Shown piece after piece: positions 1 through 11,400 of a stretch of 64,000 nt of DNA (position 1 is the stretch's first letter; every line of letters begins with the position of its first letter). The stretch lies in contig OU452228.1 in NCBI GenBank assembly GCA_911728455.2, positions 3,224,001 through 3,288,000 of the forward strand, given 5' to 3'. Below the pieces are notes generated by a model. That model did no database searches, was not told where the DNA came from, and was given only the letters and a program-made list of their open reading frames with translations. This DNA comes from Marthasterias glacialis. Lineage: Eukaryota; Echinodermata; Asteroidea; Forcipulatida; Asteriidae. The position numbers and the translations under genes were made by a program.

Positions 1-158
1 TCATCCACATTTAAAAATAGATCATGACGCAACATAATATATAAATATTCATTACTTGTCACCAACGGTGGACGATGTCATTGGATAAAACACGAAGCAC
101 TGATGACGTGGTTTGTTTACTTTCAAAAATGCTGGGATAATTACAGTTGGTAAACATT

Positions 159-441
159 TTAGGCCGTGTCCAAATGAATGGCTTTGGCAGTGGCTACGGC
201 TGGTGTGGAAGGAGATTCTGTCCGAGCATACGGCGAATTGTGTACTAATTCCTTCTGATAGCGCCCTCTTTTGAATAAACTCCTCCCGCCCACGTTAATT
301 TATTGTATATGGTGGACACATTACCCAGAGGACAGAATACCCTATGACACCAGAACGCCGAGGATTCCTATTCTTCAACGTTGTCGTTGCAGCCAGTGGC
401 CATAGCCGTAGCCGAAGTTGCTTGATGCGGACACGGCCTAA
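159..441. mobile_element. Inverted-repeat element, TAGGCCGTGTCC ends
   Basis: Left end TTAGGCCGTGTCC at about 159 and right end GGACACGGCCTAA at 429-441 are inverted. Imperfect inverted similarity continues inward (GGCTACGGC near 193 against GCCGTAGCC near 405, and GGAGATTCTGTCC against GGACAGAATACCC). It has no coding capacity. Flanking TA dinucleotides would fit a TA target but this is not decisive. 1-158 shows nothing recognisable. Confidence 0.55.
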
Positions 442-444
442 TGT

Positions 445-600
445 TCAAAAATACTGTTGAATTTGTTTGAAACAAAAAACAATAATGGGATGTGTTTTCC
501 TTAAATAGTTTGCAAAATTTGTGGTCATAACGTCTGTCAACAAAATTGAATGTTTTGCTAACATTTGGTTGTCCAACCAGCGTGGATTGTTTATCAACAA
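445..600. repeat. Dispersed repeat related to 41690-41860
   Basis: The reverse complement of this stretch shares long blocks with about 41700-41860, such as CAAAACATTCAA and TTGTTGACAGACGTT. It is an interspersed repeat of unknown class with no supported reading frame. Confidence 0.5.
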
Positions 601-724
601 AAAAGGTCTACACACGCCCGGAAATGTCCCACCATCAACGACACTGTCCGAATGTTGACGACATCGAGTTCGGAATTGTGTTACAGTTGGGACGGCCAAA
701 CTATAGTTGGGATTGACTTGTTAC

Positions 725-1030
725 ACAGCATGGAGCAAGTTCAAGTGTACACATTTGGTCGAACTGTGGTTGACCACTGACTAGCAATGCACAGGCGCAG
801 AGTGACGTATACACTTGAACGACCCGTTAGGGGGTCTAGTTTAAACACAATTCTTTGTTGACACCGATACGTAGACCCGGAACCAAACCTTGTGTAACTA
901 CGTCAGAATCCTGAACCGACAAAGAGTTGTTTAAAGTTGTGTATACGTCACTGCGCATGTGCATTGTTATAGTCAGCGGTCAACCACAGTTCGACCAAAA
1001 TGTGCCCACTCGAACTTGCTCACAGTTTTA
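725..1030. repeat. Imperfect inverted repeat (MITE-like hairpin)
   Basis: The arm at about 731-820 (GGTCGAACTGTGGTTGACC, then GTGACGTATACAC) is the inverse of about 925-1022 (GGTCAACCACAGTTCGACC, GTGTATACGTCAC), separated by roughly 100 bases. Its ends were not defined. From 1045 to 2260 I see no gene, only AT-rich sequence. Confidence 0.6.
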
Positions 1031-1044
1031 GCTAGCGAGCAGTG

Positions 1045-2260
1045 CAGTCGTGTTTTGCACGACCAGTTTTCTAAAAAATCACGGCCTACTTTTTCAAGCA
1101 CGGCCTGGTGGTTTAAATCAAGCCGTGATCTACTTTTGAATATCATAATTATGTGATATAATGTTATCCCTGTTTTAATTTGTTAAGCAAAAACTAAACC
1201 AAAAAAGTAACTAAAGAAAGACAGAAAACTGTTGTTGACTCCCATTTGCTATAACATTCAGTAAAATTTCAGGCAGTTTCTGCCTTTCGTTATTAAAAAC
1301 CCACCAAAAGTCAGTAAATTCTTCATCCATTTTGACACAAGATTATACAATATCGATCTTGTCCATTGGCAGGGTTCGACTTTGGCAGTAGTCCGCTGGC
1401 CAAATAATAAGGCGGCGGGACCAGCTGGAACACCTTGCCAAATGGTCCAGCCGGCCAGTCAAAAATATCCGCAACAGCATAATGTAAAACGCCATAGTCA
1501 GTTCGAGGCGGCAGTAGTGCACGCTTCCTGAATTAATTCCAACCACTGGCCGTAGGGCAAAATTGGCCAATGGCAAAATTCGTTACGCGGTGTAGGAATT
1601 TAACAGCCAATAGAAACATCGTTTCGCGCTATGTAAATTAGACAGTCAAATCTGGTGTGGTTTTTACCATGTACTGTGCGATGCGGACTTATTATGTATG
1701 TAAAACGAACGGGTTTGCATCCAGACTGCCCTTTTTTTGCACCGAATAATGTCTCAATAAAAAATTAAAAAAACTTAACAGTGTTTAAAGGAGAAACACA
1801 TTAATTTCTTAGAATAAACTCCACAAAACAGTTATTCATAAGACACAATATTGGAACCCAGATTCAATGCCCAGAATACATCAGAGAGTGTCTACAATCA
1901 GTAAAGAGAGTTCCTGGGCCCTTCATCCTATTTCATTCAAAGTAATTAATATAAAAAACATGCAGTGCTTGTGCATGTTTGCGCTCTGGGTAGATTTTGG
2001 GTAAAACAAAGTTGCGCACCCTACTTTTCAACTTGCACTCAAACGTCGAGTTGTGCCAACCGTCAAGCTGTCTCAATCATCGACTTGGTCAACCTTCGAG
2101 TTGTCCAACCAGTCTATAAATTTTAAAATAATAACCTTTTTGTAAATTTGTGTTTGTTTCTTTTGTTTGTTTTTGTTTGTTTGTTTGTTCGTTGGGTTGT
2201 TTGTTTGTTTGTTGTGTTTTGTTTGTTTTTGTACATGTAAGTGTGTGCATAATATAACTG
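1045..2260. other. Non-coding stretch, nothing assigned
   Basis: No exon, RNA gene or element with clear ends was found. It has short GGCCAG/CTGGCC inverted bits at 1380-1580 and a T/TG-rich run (TTTGTTTG) at 2150-2230 leading into the minisatellite. Confidence 0.5.
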
Positions 2261-2261
2261 G

Positions 2262-3530
2262 CCTTGGCCTCGGACGTAGTTGTGGCCTTGGCCTTGGCCT
2301 CGAATGCTATGCCTCGGTCTTGGCCTTGGAGACCCATGACTCAGACTCGGCCTTGGCCTTGGCCCCGGAGACCCATGACTCGGACTCGGCCTTGGCCTCG
2401 GAGACCCATGACTCAGACTCAGCCTTGGCCTTGGAGACCCCTGACTCAGACTCGGCCTTGGCCTTGGCCTTGGCCTTGACCTCGGAGACCCATGACTCAG
2501 ACTCGGCCTTGGCCTTGGAGACCCATGACTCAGACTCGGTCTTGGCCTTGGAGACCCAAGACTCAGACTCGGCCTTGGCCTTGGAGACCCAAGACTCAGA
2601 CTCGGCCTTGGCCTTGGCCTCGGAGACCCATGACTCGGACTCGGTCTTGGCCTTGGAGACCCATGACTCAGACTCGGCCTTGGACTTGGCCTCGGAGACC
2701 CATGACTCAGATTCGGTCTTGGCCTTGTAGACCCATGACTCGGACTTGACCTTGGCCTTGACCTCGGAGACCCATGACTCAGACTCGGCCTTGGCCTTTG
2801 CCTTGGAGACCCATGACTCAGACTCGGCCTTGGCCTTGGAGACCCATGACTCAGACTTGGTCTCGGCCTTTGCCTTGGAGACCCATGACTCGGACTCGGT
2901 CTTGGCCTTGGCCTTGGAGACCCATGACTCAGACTTGGCCTTGGCCTTGGCCTCGGAGACCAATGACTCAGACTCGGCCTTGGCCTTGGAGACCCATGAC
3001 TCAGACTCGGCCTTGGCCTTGGCCTTGGAAACCCATGACTCAGACTTGGCCTTGGCCTTGGAGACCCATGACTCAGACTCGGCCTTGGCCTTGGTCTTGG
3101 AGACCCATTACTCAAACTCGGCCCTGGCCTCGGAGACCCATGACTCGGACTTGGCCTTGGCCTTGGCCTCGGAGACCCATGACTCAGACTCGGCCTTGGC
3201 CTTGGCCTCGGAGACCCATGACTCGGACTCGGCCTTGGCCTTGGAGACCCATGACTCAGACTCGGTCTCGGCCTCGGAGACCCATGACTCGGCCTTGGCC
3301 TTGGCCTTGGCCTCAGAGACCCATGACTCGAATTCGGCCTTGGCCTTGGCCTCGGAGACCCATGACTCAGACTCGGCCTTGGCCTCAGAGACCCATGACT
3401 CTGACTTGGCCTTGGCCTTGGCTTCAGAGACCCATGACTCGGACTCAGCCTTGGCCTTGGCCCCGGAGTCCCATGACTCGGATTCGGCCTTGGCCTTGGA
3501 GACCCATGACTCAGACTCGTTTTCTTCCTT
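2262..3530. repeat. 1.26-kb minisatellite, 27-45 bp units
   Basis: It is a tandem array of units of the form GAGACCCATGACTCAGAC followed by TCGGCCTTGGCC-type spacer. The spacer grows and shrinks in 6-bp GGCCTT steps, so unit length varies mainly in multiples of six around 33 bp. Because all steps are multiples of three, frames stay open on both strands and give repetitive pseudo-proteins. There is no start context, splice site or unique domain to suggest translation. From 3540 to 3895 nothing else is recognised. Confidence 0.92.
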
Positions 3531-3895
3531 AGGCCTTGGTTGCTAACCTAGTCTTTTCTCGTGACACCAGTTAATACCCTACCCACTGCTGTCTCCGTAC
3601 AACACCTTTCCATTAAATTATAGACAAGGATGAATATTTTGAGCTGTAGTAGGCATGAAACTTAAATTATTATATCCAATAACAATGACAGTCTCTCCTG
3701 ACGATTTTTTTTTCTAGAGCAGGCTAGTCAAAACATTGACTTACTCGGCGGCAGTGAAGTTTATCATGAGAAGTCCACACGATCCACTTGTGAAAGTAGT
3801 AGTATACCTCCCCAGGTAGTACTTAATAAGCAGAACAGTTCTTTTCAGAACTACGTAGTCACCCCACCCGGGTGGGGTGACTACGAAATCATCGG

Positions 3896-5345
3896 CAATG
3901 TTACACAAAGGACACAAAAGGATTTCTTTTATTTTCCACTTGTATTACAGCAGACTGGTTGGTAGTAGTTGAGGCATAAATTTGAAAGTGAAATCTCTTA
4001 ATCTCTTCGATGTCTTTTATTTTTTTACTCCATATTATTTGATTCCAATTTATTTCTTCTTTGTTCAAATTTTCCCCACCGTTTCTGTAAAACTTGTATT
4101 TTACTTGTCTTTTGGTCAAGTAAATATAAATTGATTTTGTTTGGATGGTTGGGTTAAAGTGAATTTTCAAATTGACACGAATCTTTTCTTTTTCAGCTTG
4201 CAGGGTAAGAAGCCAAGTGTTAGGAATTGCTTTTTTCAATATACGCATATCAATAATCAAATTACGTTTTGAAATGAGTTTTTGTTTCAAACTTTCTACT
4301 GGGAATACTCCTGGTTCATTAATGTAAATAATGTTTGATTTAATCCAATTGCTGAAATAAAGTGTCCTTTGTTGAACTTAATATATTAATGTCCCCAAAT
4401 AGTTTGTGATTTTATTTCAGTACCACTAACATACCGTTAGGGCGAATCGTTTGAATTGTTAAGTTCATACCAGCAATATATAATTGTTTATAACACAGAG
4501 GTCGATCCTCAATGACGTTTTGATAACATTTCACTGAAATAGTGTTTGTATTGAGAATAAGAAAATTTAGCCCACATCATTGTAGATAATACTCACAGAA
4601 CCTTGACCATCACCCTTTAGGATTGTTAAGTAATTTAAATATCCAATTCATTTTAAGAGCCATGTTGTAAGTTTTAATGTCAATTGAGTTCAGGCCCCCT
4701 TCGTCGAGTCTGCGAACAATTGTTTTCCTAGAGATTTTGTCTGTTTTCCTTTCTATATAAAAGAAAAGGTAAGTTTGTCAATCTGTGAAATGGTTTTTTG
4801 GGACATGGGAATGACAGAATTTAAATAAGTAAAGATAGGTATACCAAGGGTGTTAATAATGGTTACACGTCCTGGCTTTTCCACTGATTGAGCAATTTGC
4901 TTAGGTATTTATCTTTTCATTCCAGATGAGTTCGTAGTTTTCTTTCATTTTTTTTTTTAGAAATAGACACCAAGTGTTTTGATCGGTTTATCGTGTCAGT
5001 CTATTGTTTCAAGCAGGTATTGATCAAGTTCTAGATGACCTATTTTTAAATCTTTCGTCTTTTGAAAATTTAGTTTTGGACCTGCAACTTTTCCAAAATG
5101 TGTAACAATATTTATATACCGTTTTATTGAAACGCTGTCTGAAAGAAACAATGTCGTATCATTTGCATGCGTGGAGATACGCAGATCAAGTTCGTTGTTG
5201 TCTTCTAGCGGGGTACCATGGATTTTCGGGTTACTTCTAATTCTATTTGCAAGTACTTCAGCAACAAGCAAAAAGTGTGGTGCAGAGAGAGGGCAACCTT
5301 GCTGTAGACCTCTGATAAATGTAAAAAAGCTTTAGACATATAACC
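3896..5345 (-). mobile_element. Degenerate L1/Tx1-like LINE ORF2 (RT palm to C terminus)
   Basis: Read on the minus strand, 5345-4996 encodes GLQQGCPLSA, then a THANDTTLFLSD stretch at the position of the catalytic YADD (Y and the first D changed), both standard reverse-transcriptase signatures. Around 4750-4620 comes a GGLN...MALKMNWIFKLL segment, and 4290-3901 encodes the lysine-rich C-terminal part including RFHFQIYASTTTNQ. Frames are shifted and interrupted, so it is dead. The N-terminal endonuclease is not present in the window. 5346-5479 is unassigned sequence before copy 1. Confidence 0.72.
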
Positions 5346-5479
5346 AATTGCTAACGCTACTTTGTATGTAACAGTACATTGTTTTTATCCATTTAATAAA
5401 GGTAAGGCCAAAATTAAATTTTGTTATTGTTTCAAACTGAAAATACAATTAATTATACATGATGTAGATATAATTGTCT

Positions 5480-8400
5480 TCAATATGTATCATCAAATCT
5501 CGAATCCAAGTACTCCATGCTGTTAACAGGCGGGTATTTGTTACTTTTATCTATGCATTCAATGGTGGCGTCGTTGCTGGGGTAGCCAAAGAAAACAACC
5601 GACTGACGACTCTGGCCTCGTTCCTCTTTCGATTCGTCCAAGAGAACACGGTGTTTCTGCGACAAGATTTATAAAAATTGATTCATTATCTCCACTTTCC
5701 ATCAATGAGTGTTTTGTCAGACCAAGAAGTGAGTGTGTTTACTCGTGAGTAAACTACAATATTCCTTCCATCCATGGGAAAATCCTTCCGTCTTTCCTCA
5801 ACACCGCGAAAACCAGTTGTCTTTGCTAATTCATTCAAAATGTATTTCCTCATTCACGTTTCTGTTTATCCACGCAGACAGAGCAGTAATAATTGTATAC
5901 TTTCAGTCATGTTGGAAAAACATGTGCTTTCTCCGATCGTGAAGAAAAGACTTGCTGCTCCTGAATCTTGGGAAGATCCCTTAATATTTTCTTTATTTCT
6001 TTATTTCTTTATTTCTTTATTTCTTTATTTCTTTATTTCTTTATTTCTTTATTTCTTTATTTCTTTATTTCTTTATTTCTTTATTTCTTTATTTCTTTAT
6101 TTCTTTATTTCTTTATTTCCTTTGCTCCATTGGGAAATCGTTAACTTATCCTGTAGTTGCCATTGAATTTACTTTAGGGCCAGTTCGGCGGGAGATAGAT
6201 GGTTAAAACTGGCACAAGCTTGATTATTTTTGGTGCACTACTGCTTACCGTGGCAATGTACAGATCAGATGTCCATCTCTGCAACAAGTCGCCAATGTTG
6301 ACCAGAATTCCGCCCTCAACCAACGGCACCCTAAAGAAGCTACCATCACGTGTACAGACCTGTTGAAAACGGAAAATGAATTATATTTAGTTTAAGCACA
6401 GTGCAAAACTTCACTTGAATTTAACGTAAGATTCTTAACGAAGCGCAGTACTATTATGGTCCAAAGGTAAGTAACGATCAGTGTATACAGCTCGGTTAAG
6501 CAGTTTCCACGTAATTACAATAATTATTAAACACACCATTCACATGCAAGTCTAGTAGGATTTGAACCCGTAACCTGCAACGTTTTCCCCCAATAAACCT
6601 CTCCTTATCGTAAGCGCGACGTAATTCCACTGTAAGCCACGCCCACTTCACACAAACTGGCTCCACTGATTACCAGAAGCCCATTGGACTAGGAGTTCCA
6701 TTGAGCTATTTTTTTCTTTGATGATATACGCAAGAAAAGTTTAACAATTGGACTTGGCTTTTACATACGTTCTTCAAAGACTCGAGGTCTTTTCAGAATT
6801 ACAAGTCTCTGTCATAAGAAATGGTTTTGAACGATGAAATGGGCGAATTTTGGTGAAAGTACACACACCCACACACATAATAATGTCAGCTTCGGAACTG
6901 GCGTGGGCAGGAGATTTTGTCCCCCCACGGAGTTGTACAGAAATTTTGTGTTACAGCGCCCTCTTTTGACTCAACTTCCTTCAGCATATTTTAATTTACC
7001 GTTATAAGGGATACACACCTACCGGGGCACAAAATTCCCTATGACACCGGATGTAGCAAAATCTTTTGGCGTGTAAAAACAGGAAAACACTGGGGATCGA
7101 AGGTGACCGATCACCTGAGACACTTCTTACATCTTTATCTCTTTTTTTTTCTTCATTGTTTGGGTCTTACCATCGAAGGTGTCCGATCACCTGTGACACT
7201 TCTTACATCTTTATCTCTTTCTTTTCTTCATTGTTTGGGTCTTACCATCGAAGGTGACCGAACACCTGAGACACTTCTTACATCTTTATCTCTTTCTTTT
7301 CTTCATTGTTTGGGTGTTACAAGTACATTGAACGATTCCCTGCGCCGTGATTTTGTATACACGTATTTTGTATTCAGAGCATTTGTATGTGAAAGATTAG
7401 TTGTTACTTTCTTTGTTAGTATTCCACGTGAGAAGTGGCGTAACCGGGGAGGGTGGGGGTGGGGGAGGGGCAGGGGCGGAAGCCCCCCCCCCCCATCCCT
7501 GCTCAGAATCCTTGACTCCCTTGCCCCCTCCCCCAAATGAGATCGAAACAAATCACAAATGAATTGTTCGATACATTAAATAGTCCTCCAGCTCCCCCAA
7601 CGAAATTGTCTGGTGACGCCACTGCGTGTGAGACACAGTCTTGTCAGTATGCCCTACCTCTAAGCCAGGTGTCTTTTGAAACAGCAGTGTTATAGCTCCG
7701 TAGTCCGTGTGCTCACCACACCGGACTTGTTGCTCCTTGACTGTGACGTCACTCAGGGCAGGGTAGAACAGTGTCCGAAGACAATTCATATTTGGCTCTG
7801 CATGGCGCTTCACGAAAAACAAAGGGTCCTATGATAGAGACAAAACTGTAGCAAATTAATTTAGTTAGTGACTCTTTTTGTCTTCGCCTCCTTTGCATAT
7901 GAAATCGTTCAGGTTAAATGTTACGGGTAGCCTGGACGACACATTGTAAAGATATATTTTACAAACTTCGATTTTCTCAAGGTTTTCCCAAGACACCTCC
8001 GTCCGTGTTTTTAAGCATTTTACTCCACACCCTGTTCTGAACTTGATGTGGTTGTCAGTTGGGGCGTTACAGTGTTTTTGCTCTTTGGTTTTATTTATTT
8101 TGCATTTGTAATCTTTTCTAGAGTTTTGTATATTGGATTCTGTGATTTGGACTTATGTGACTTTCTCACGGTACCAATTGAAGGATGTAATTCTACTTGA
8201 GTTATCCCACCTCAAGGTTGAGGCCATGGGCCATGATTTCCAAGACTCTGTCGTGTAGAGGTACACACAGCTCAAAGAAATCCTTCATGGCGGTCTTGAA
8301 TCTAGGACACGTTGATTCCATGGGCCACTCCTTCATAAAAATGATAATAAAGTACAGACTGCAATCAAAGTTTCACCTTTACGTATGGGTCATTGGATAC

Positions 8401-11400
8401 ATAAAGTGATGATAGTTTGCCCAAATGACAATTACACTCTAAACAATACATTTTCTACCTTTCTCAGTTTTACTTGACCTGAATCATATTGTTCATGCAC
8501 GTTTGCAATTAATATTTTCACAAGTCGAATACACACAGGATTGGTTGGTTTCACATGTAACAGGACACCAATGTGAAACCAGAAAACACCTTTTTGTGCC
8601 TATTTCCAATTTGATACTGCCTAAAATAACTTTGCATTTTATTAACTAGTTAAGAATATATATCTCTAATGAAATGATATGAAATTCAGACCTCTTCAGT
8701 AAATATGAGGCATACAATATAAATGTTTGTGGATTTCACGTGTAACATGGAAATCTGTAGCTTAATTGTGCCATATCACAGTAAGTTTCAATTGCAAAAA
8801 GTCAGAATTTCATTTGATCAATATTTCTGTCTGTAAGTACACAGAAGGTGGTTAATTAAAGATAGTGTTAGATAGTTCTAAGGATATGACAACAGTTAGG
8901 TACTGATTTCCCATGTATCAGGGACACCAAAAGCCTTGGTGTCATGATACGGTGTGACAGTTCATCCGTATCATGTATGAAGAGAATACATTGGATTTGT
9001 AAAAATACATGTTGTGAATTAGGTATTAATGATGCTTTAATACTACACTCTCAGAACGTTGGTTAAAAAAATTAACCAACTTGGATACAATTTTAACCAA
9101 CCACTTGTTACCAGGTGAACAGCCAAAAATTGGGCAAACTGTTAACCAACCAGAAGTTAACTAGTGGTTGGTCAAAACATTTAACCAATTACTGGTTAAC
9201 TGCGATTTACCCAACTTGTTGGGTAATAAAAGTTGGGCATTAATTGGGCAAGGTTTCACTATCAGTTGGTTATAATAATAAACAAATGGTTGGGTAATTA
9301 ATCTCCACTAATTCTTAACCATCTGTTGGTTAAATTCTGTTTCATCTTACCCATCTATTAGTTACTGCTTAACCAACTAATGGAGTCATTAAATTTTTGG
9401 CATGGGCAAAAGTTGGGCAAAATTAAACCATTAGTTGGTTATTATAAAATGGTTGGGCAATTCATTTCAACACTGTCATTTAAATCGTAACCATCTGTTG
9501 GTTAATTTTTGTTTTCATACCCAACAATAAGTAAAAATTTAACCAACTAATAATTAATTCAGGATCCAAATAATAAAATGTGAAAATGGGTAAACACATT
9601 TTAATAACCACACATAACTTTTTTAATTCTAGCCACAAGTTATTTTATCTAACTCCAAACAAACAGCATTAAGAAAGCTCACAAGTTTCACACAGCCTGT
9701 ACTTAACCCGTGTTTTTTTCTTTTTGTAAAAGTGTAGGCCAAAACAAAAATTTTCAGTTGCACATCCGATGGTAGCGATTAATTCAAAATCAAGAATCTG
9801 ACTAACTGCTTTTGCCTCTTTCTTCTTTTTATTGTTTTTTTCTGAGTGGCCTCTCAGAGTAATTTTCTATTTATGCATCACTTACAAATACTTAAGGAAA
9901 AAAAATGATGCCATTATTGATAATAAAACTTGCTACAGTTTCTTTACATGTGAATCAGAAAAACATGAATGTGGGAATTTGCACTTTGCATAAAGTTCCA
10001 TGGTCGAAGTCTGCTACCTCCAATCATGAGAATGAATTGTTGTGGTCTCACACCTCTGTCATCGCTGCTCAAGAACAAATTGAGATTGGTCTCTTCCTGC
10101 ATTTGGAACAACATAGAAACAAGCATTGGGATGAGAAACATAGACAAAGGTTTTCGACTGTAAATCTAATCGAACTGCCTGTATTTTCCCCCAAAAATAT
10201 AGCTCCATCGTTGGCCATTGAGAACCAATACATGTTAATGTAATTTTGTACACAATTAGTACTGCTTAGCACACTACAAACCCTTGTTTTATTTATTTAT
10301 TTGGAGGTTAGAAATTAAGGGAATGGCTCTAAGGGGTGACAAATTACAGGGCAGATTTTTTACTTAAAAAACAAATAGGCTTACACACCTATACAGACTA
10401 CATTAATGTTGATAATTGTTGCACCAAAGTAGGCAATGCCTAAACCCAGTGCAGGAAATTAAACCTTTTTTTAGTAACACACTGGGGCCATGGCAAAGTG
10501 TTTTTCCCCAAATTCTAAGATTTCGGAAGCTGAAGTTTCGTCCATAATGTCCTGATATTGTAGACCGCTAGGCTGGGTTTATAAATGTTTAATATGTCCG
10601 TAGCTTAGTTGATATTTTCAGCAAAATACATTGAACCTTCCAGTTTCCGGTGTGACTTTGTCGACTTCTATTTCCGACACATTGTATGCCGTGTTACACG
10701 AATGCCCGTTTGTGTCGGAAATAGAAGCCAAAAAAGGTGAAGCGTACAATGGAAAGTTTTGCTGATGTTTAGTTTCACACGGATATAAACATTTCTAAAC
10801 CTGGCGATATGCGAATGTAGGACACAAGGATGGAGCAAATACATTTACATGAGATACGTCTTGTGTTTGTACCTTCAAATATCCTTATGAGGTTATCCAT
10901 CTCCCGCTCTTTCAGCGTCGCTGTCACTCGTCTGCCATTTTTTCTCGCTGGTGAAATTTCTGCTGCTGCCCCAATGCACCAATGAACATTCGTTTTGGCT
11001 AGCACGTGACTTTCGTTGGGCAAAGTCATTTTAATCAACTACCCAACATTGAGTTGTGCAAGATGAGTTGGTTAAAATAACACACATTTCAACTAATTGT
11101 TTGCAATTTTATTTTGTAAATCACCCAACCTTTATTTTACCCAGTCTGAAAGCACAATTTATTTTAACCAACCACTTATTTAAAAATAGTTTGCCCAATT
11201 CATAAAATTCAACCAACATGAGGCGATTTTTAACCGAGTCAATTTTAACCAGTGAAATTTTAACCAGTGTTCTGAGAGTGTAATTGTTGTGATTGTGAAG
11301 AAAGTCACAAAAATGTCACACCTTGTGTGAAGTTGTGTACCCAACTTCACGGAATGACAAACATGCCGGTGCCATAGGGGATTTTGTCCCCCTGTGTCTG

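Noticed and set aside
2123..3546. Long open frames (up to 330 codons) on both strands
   Set aside because: They are forced by the minisatellite whose units change in multiples of three; no unique sequence, start context or splice sites.
9905..10243. 112-codon frame as a transposase
   Set aside because: It lies inside the 2.2-kb element but shows no helix-turn-helix, DDE or zinc-finger pattern; overlapping frames are similar in length.
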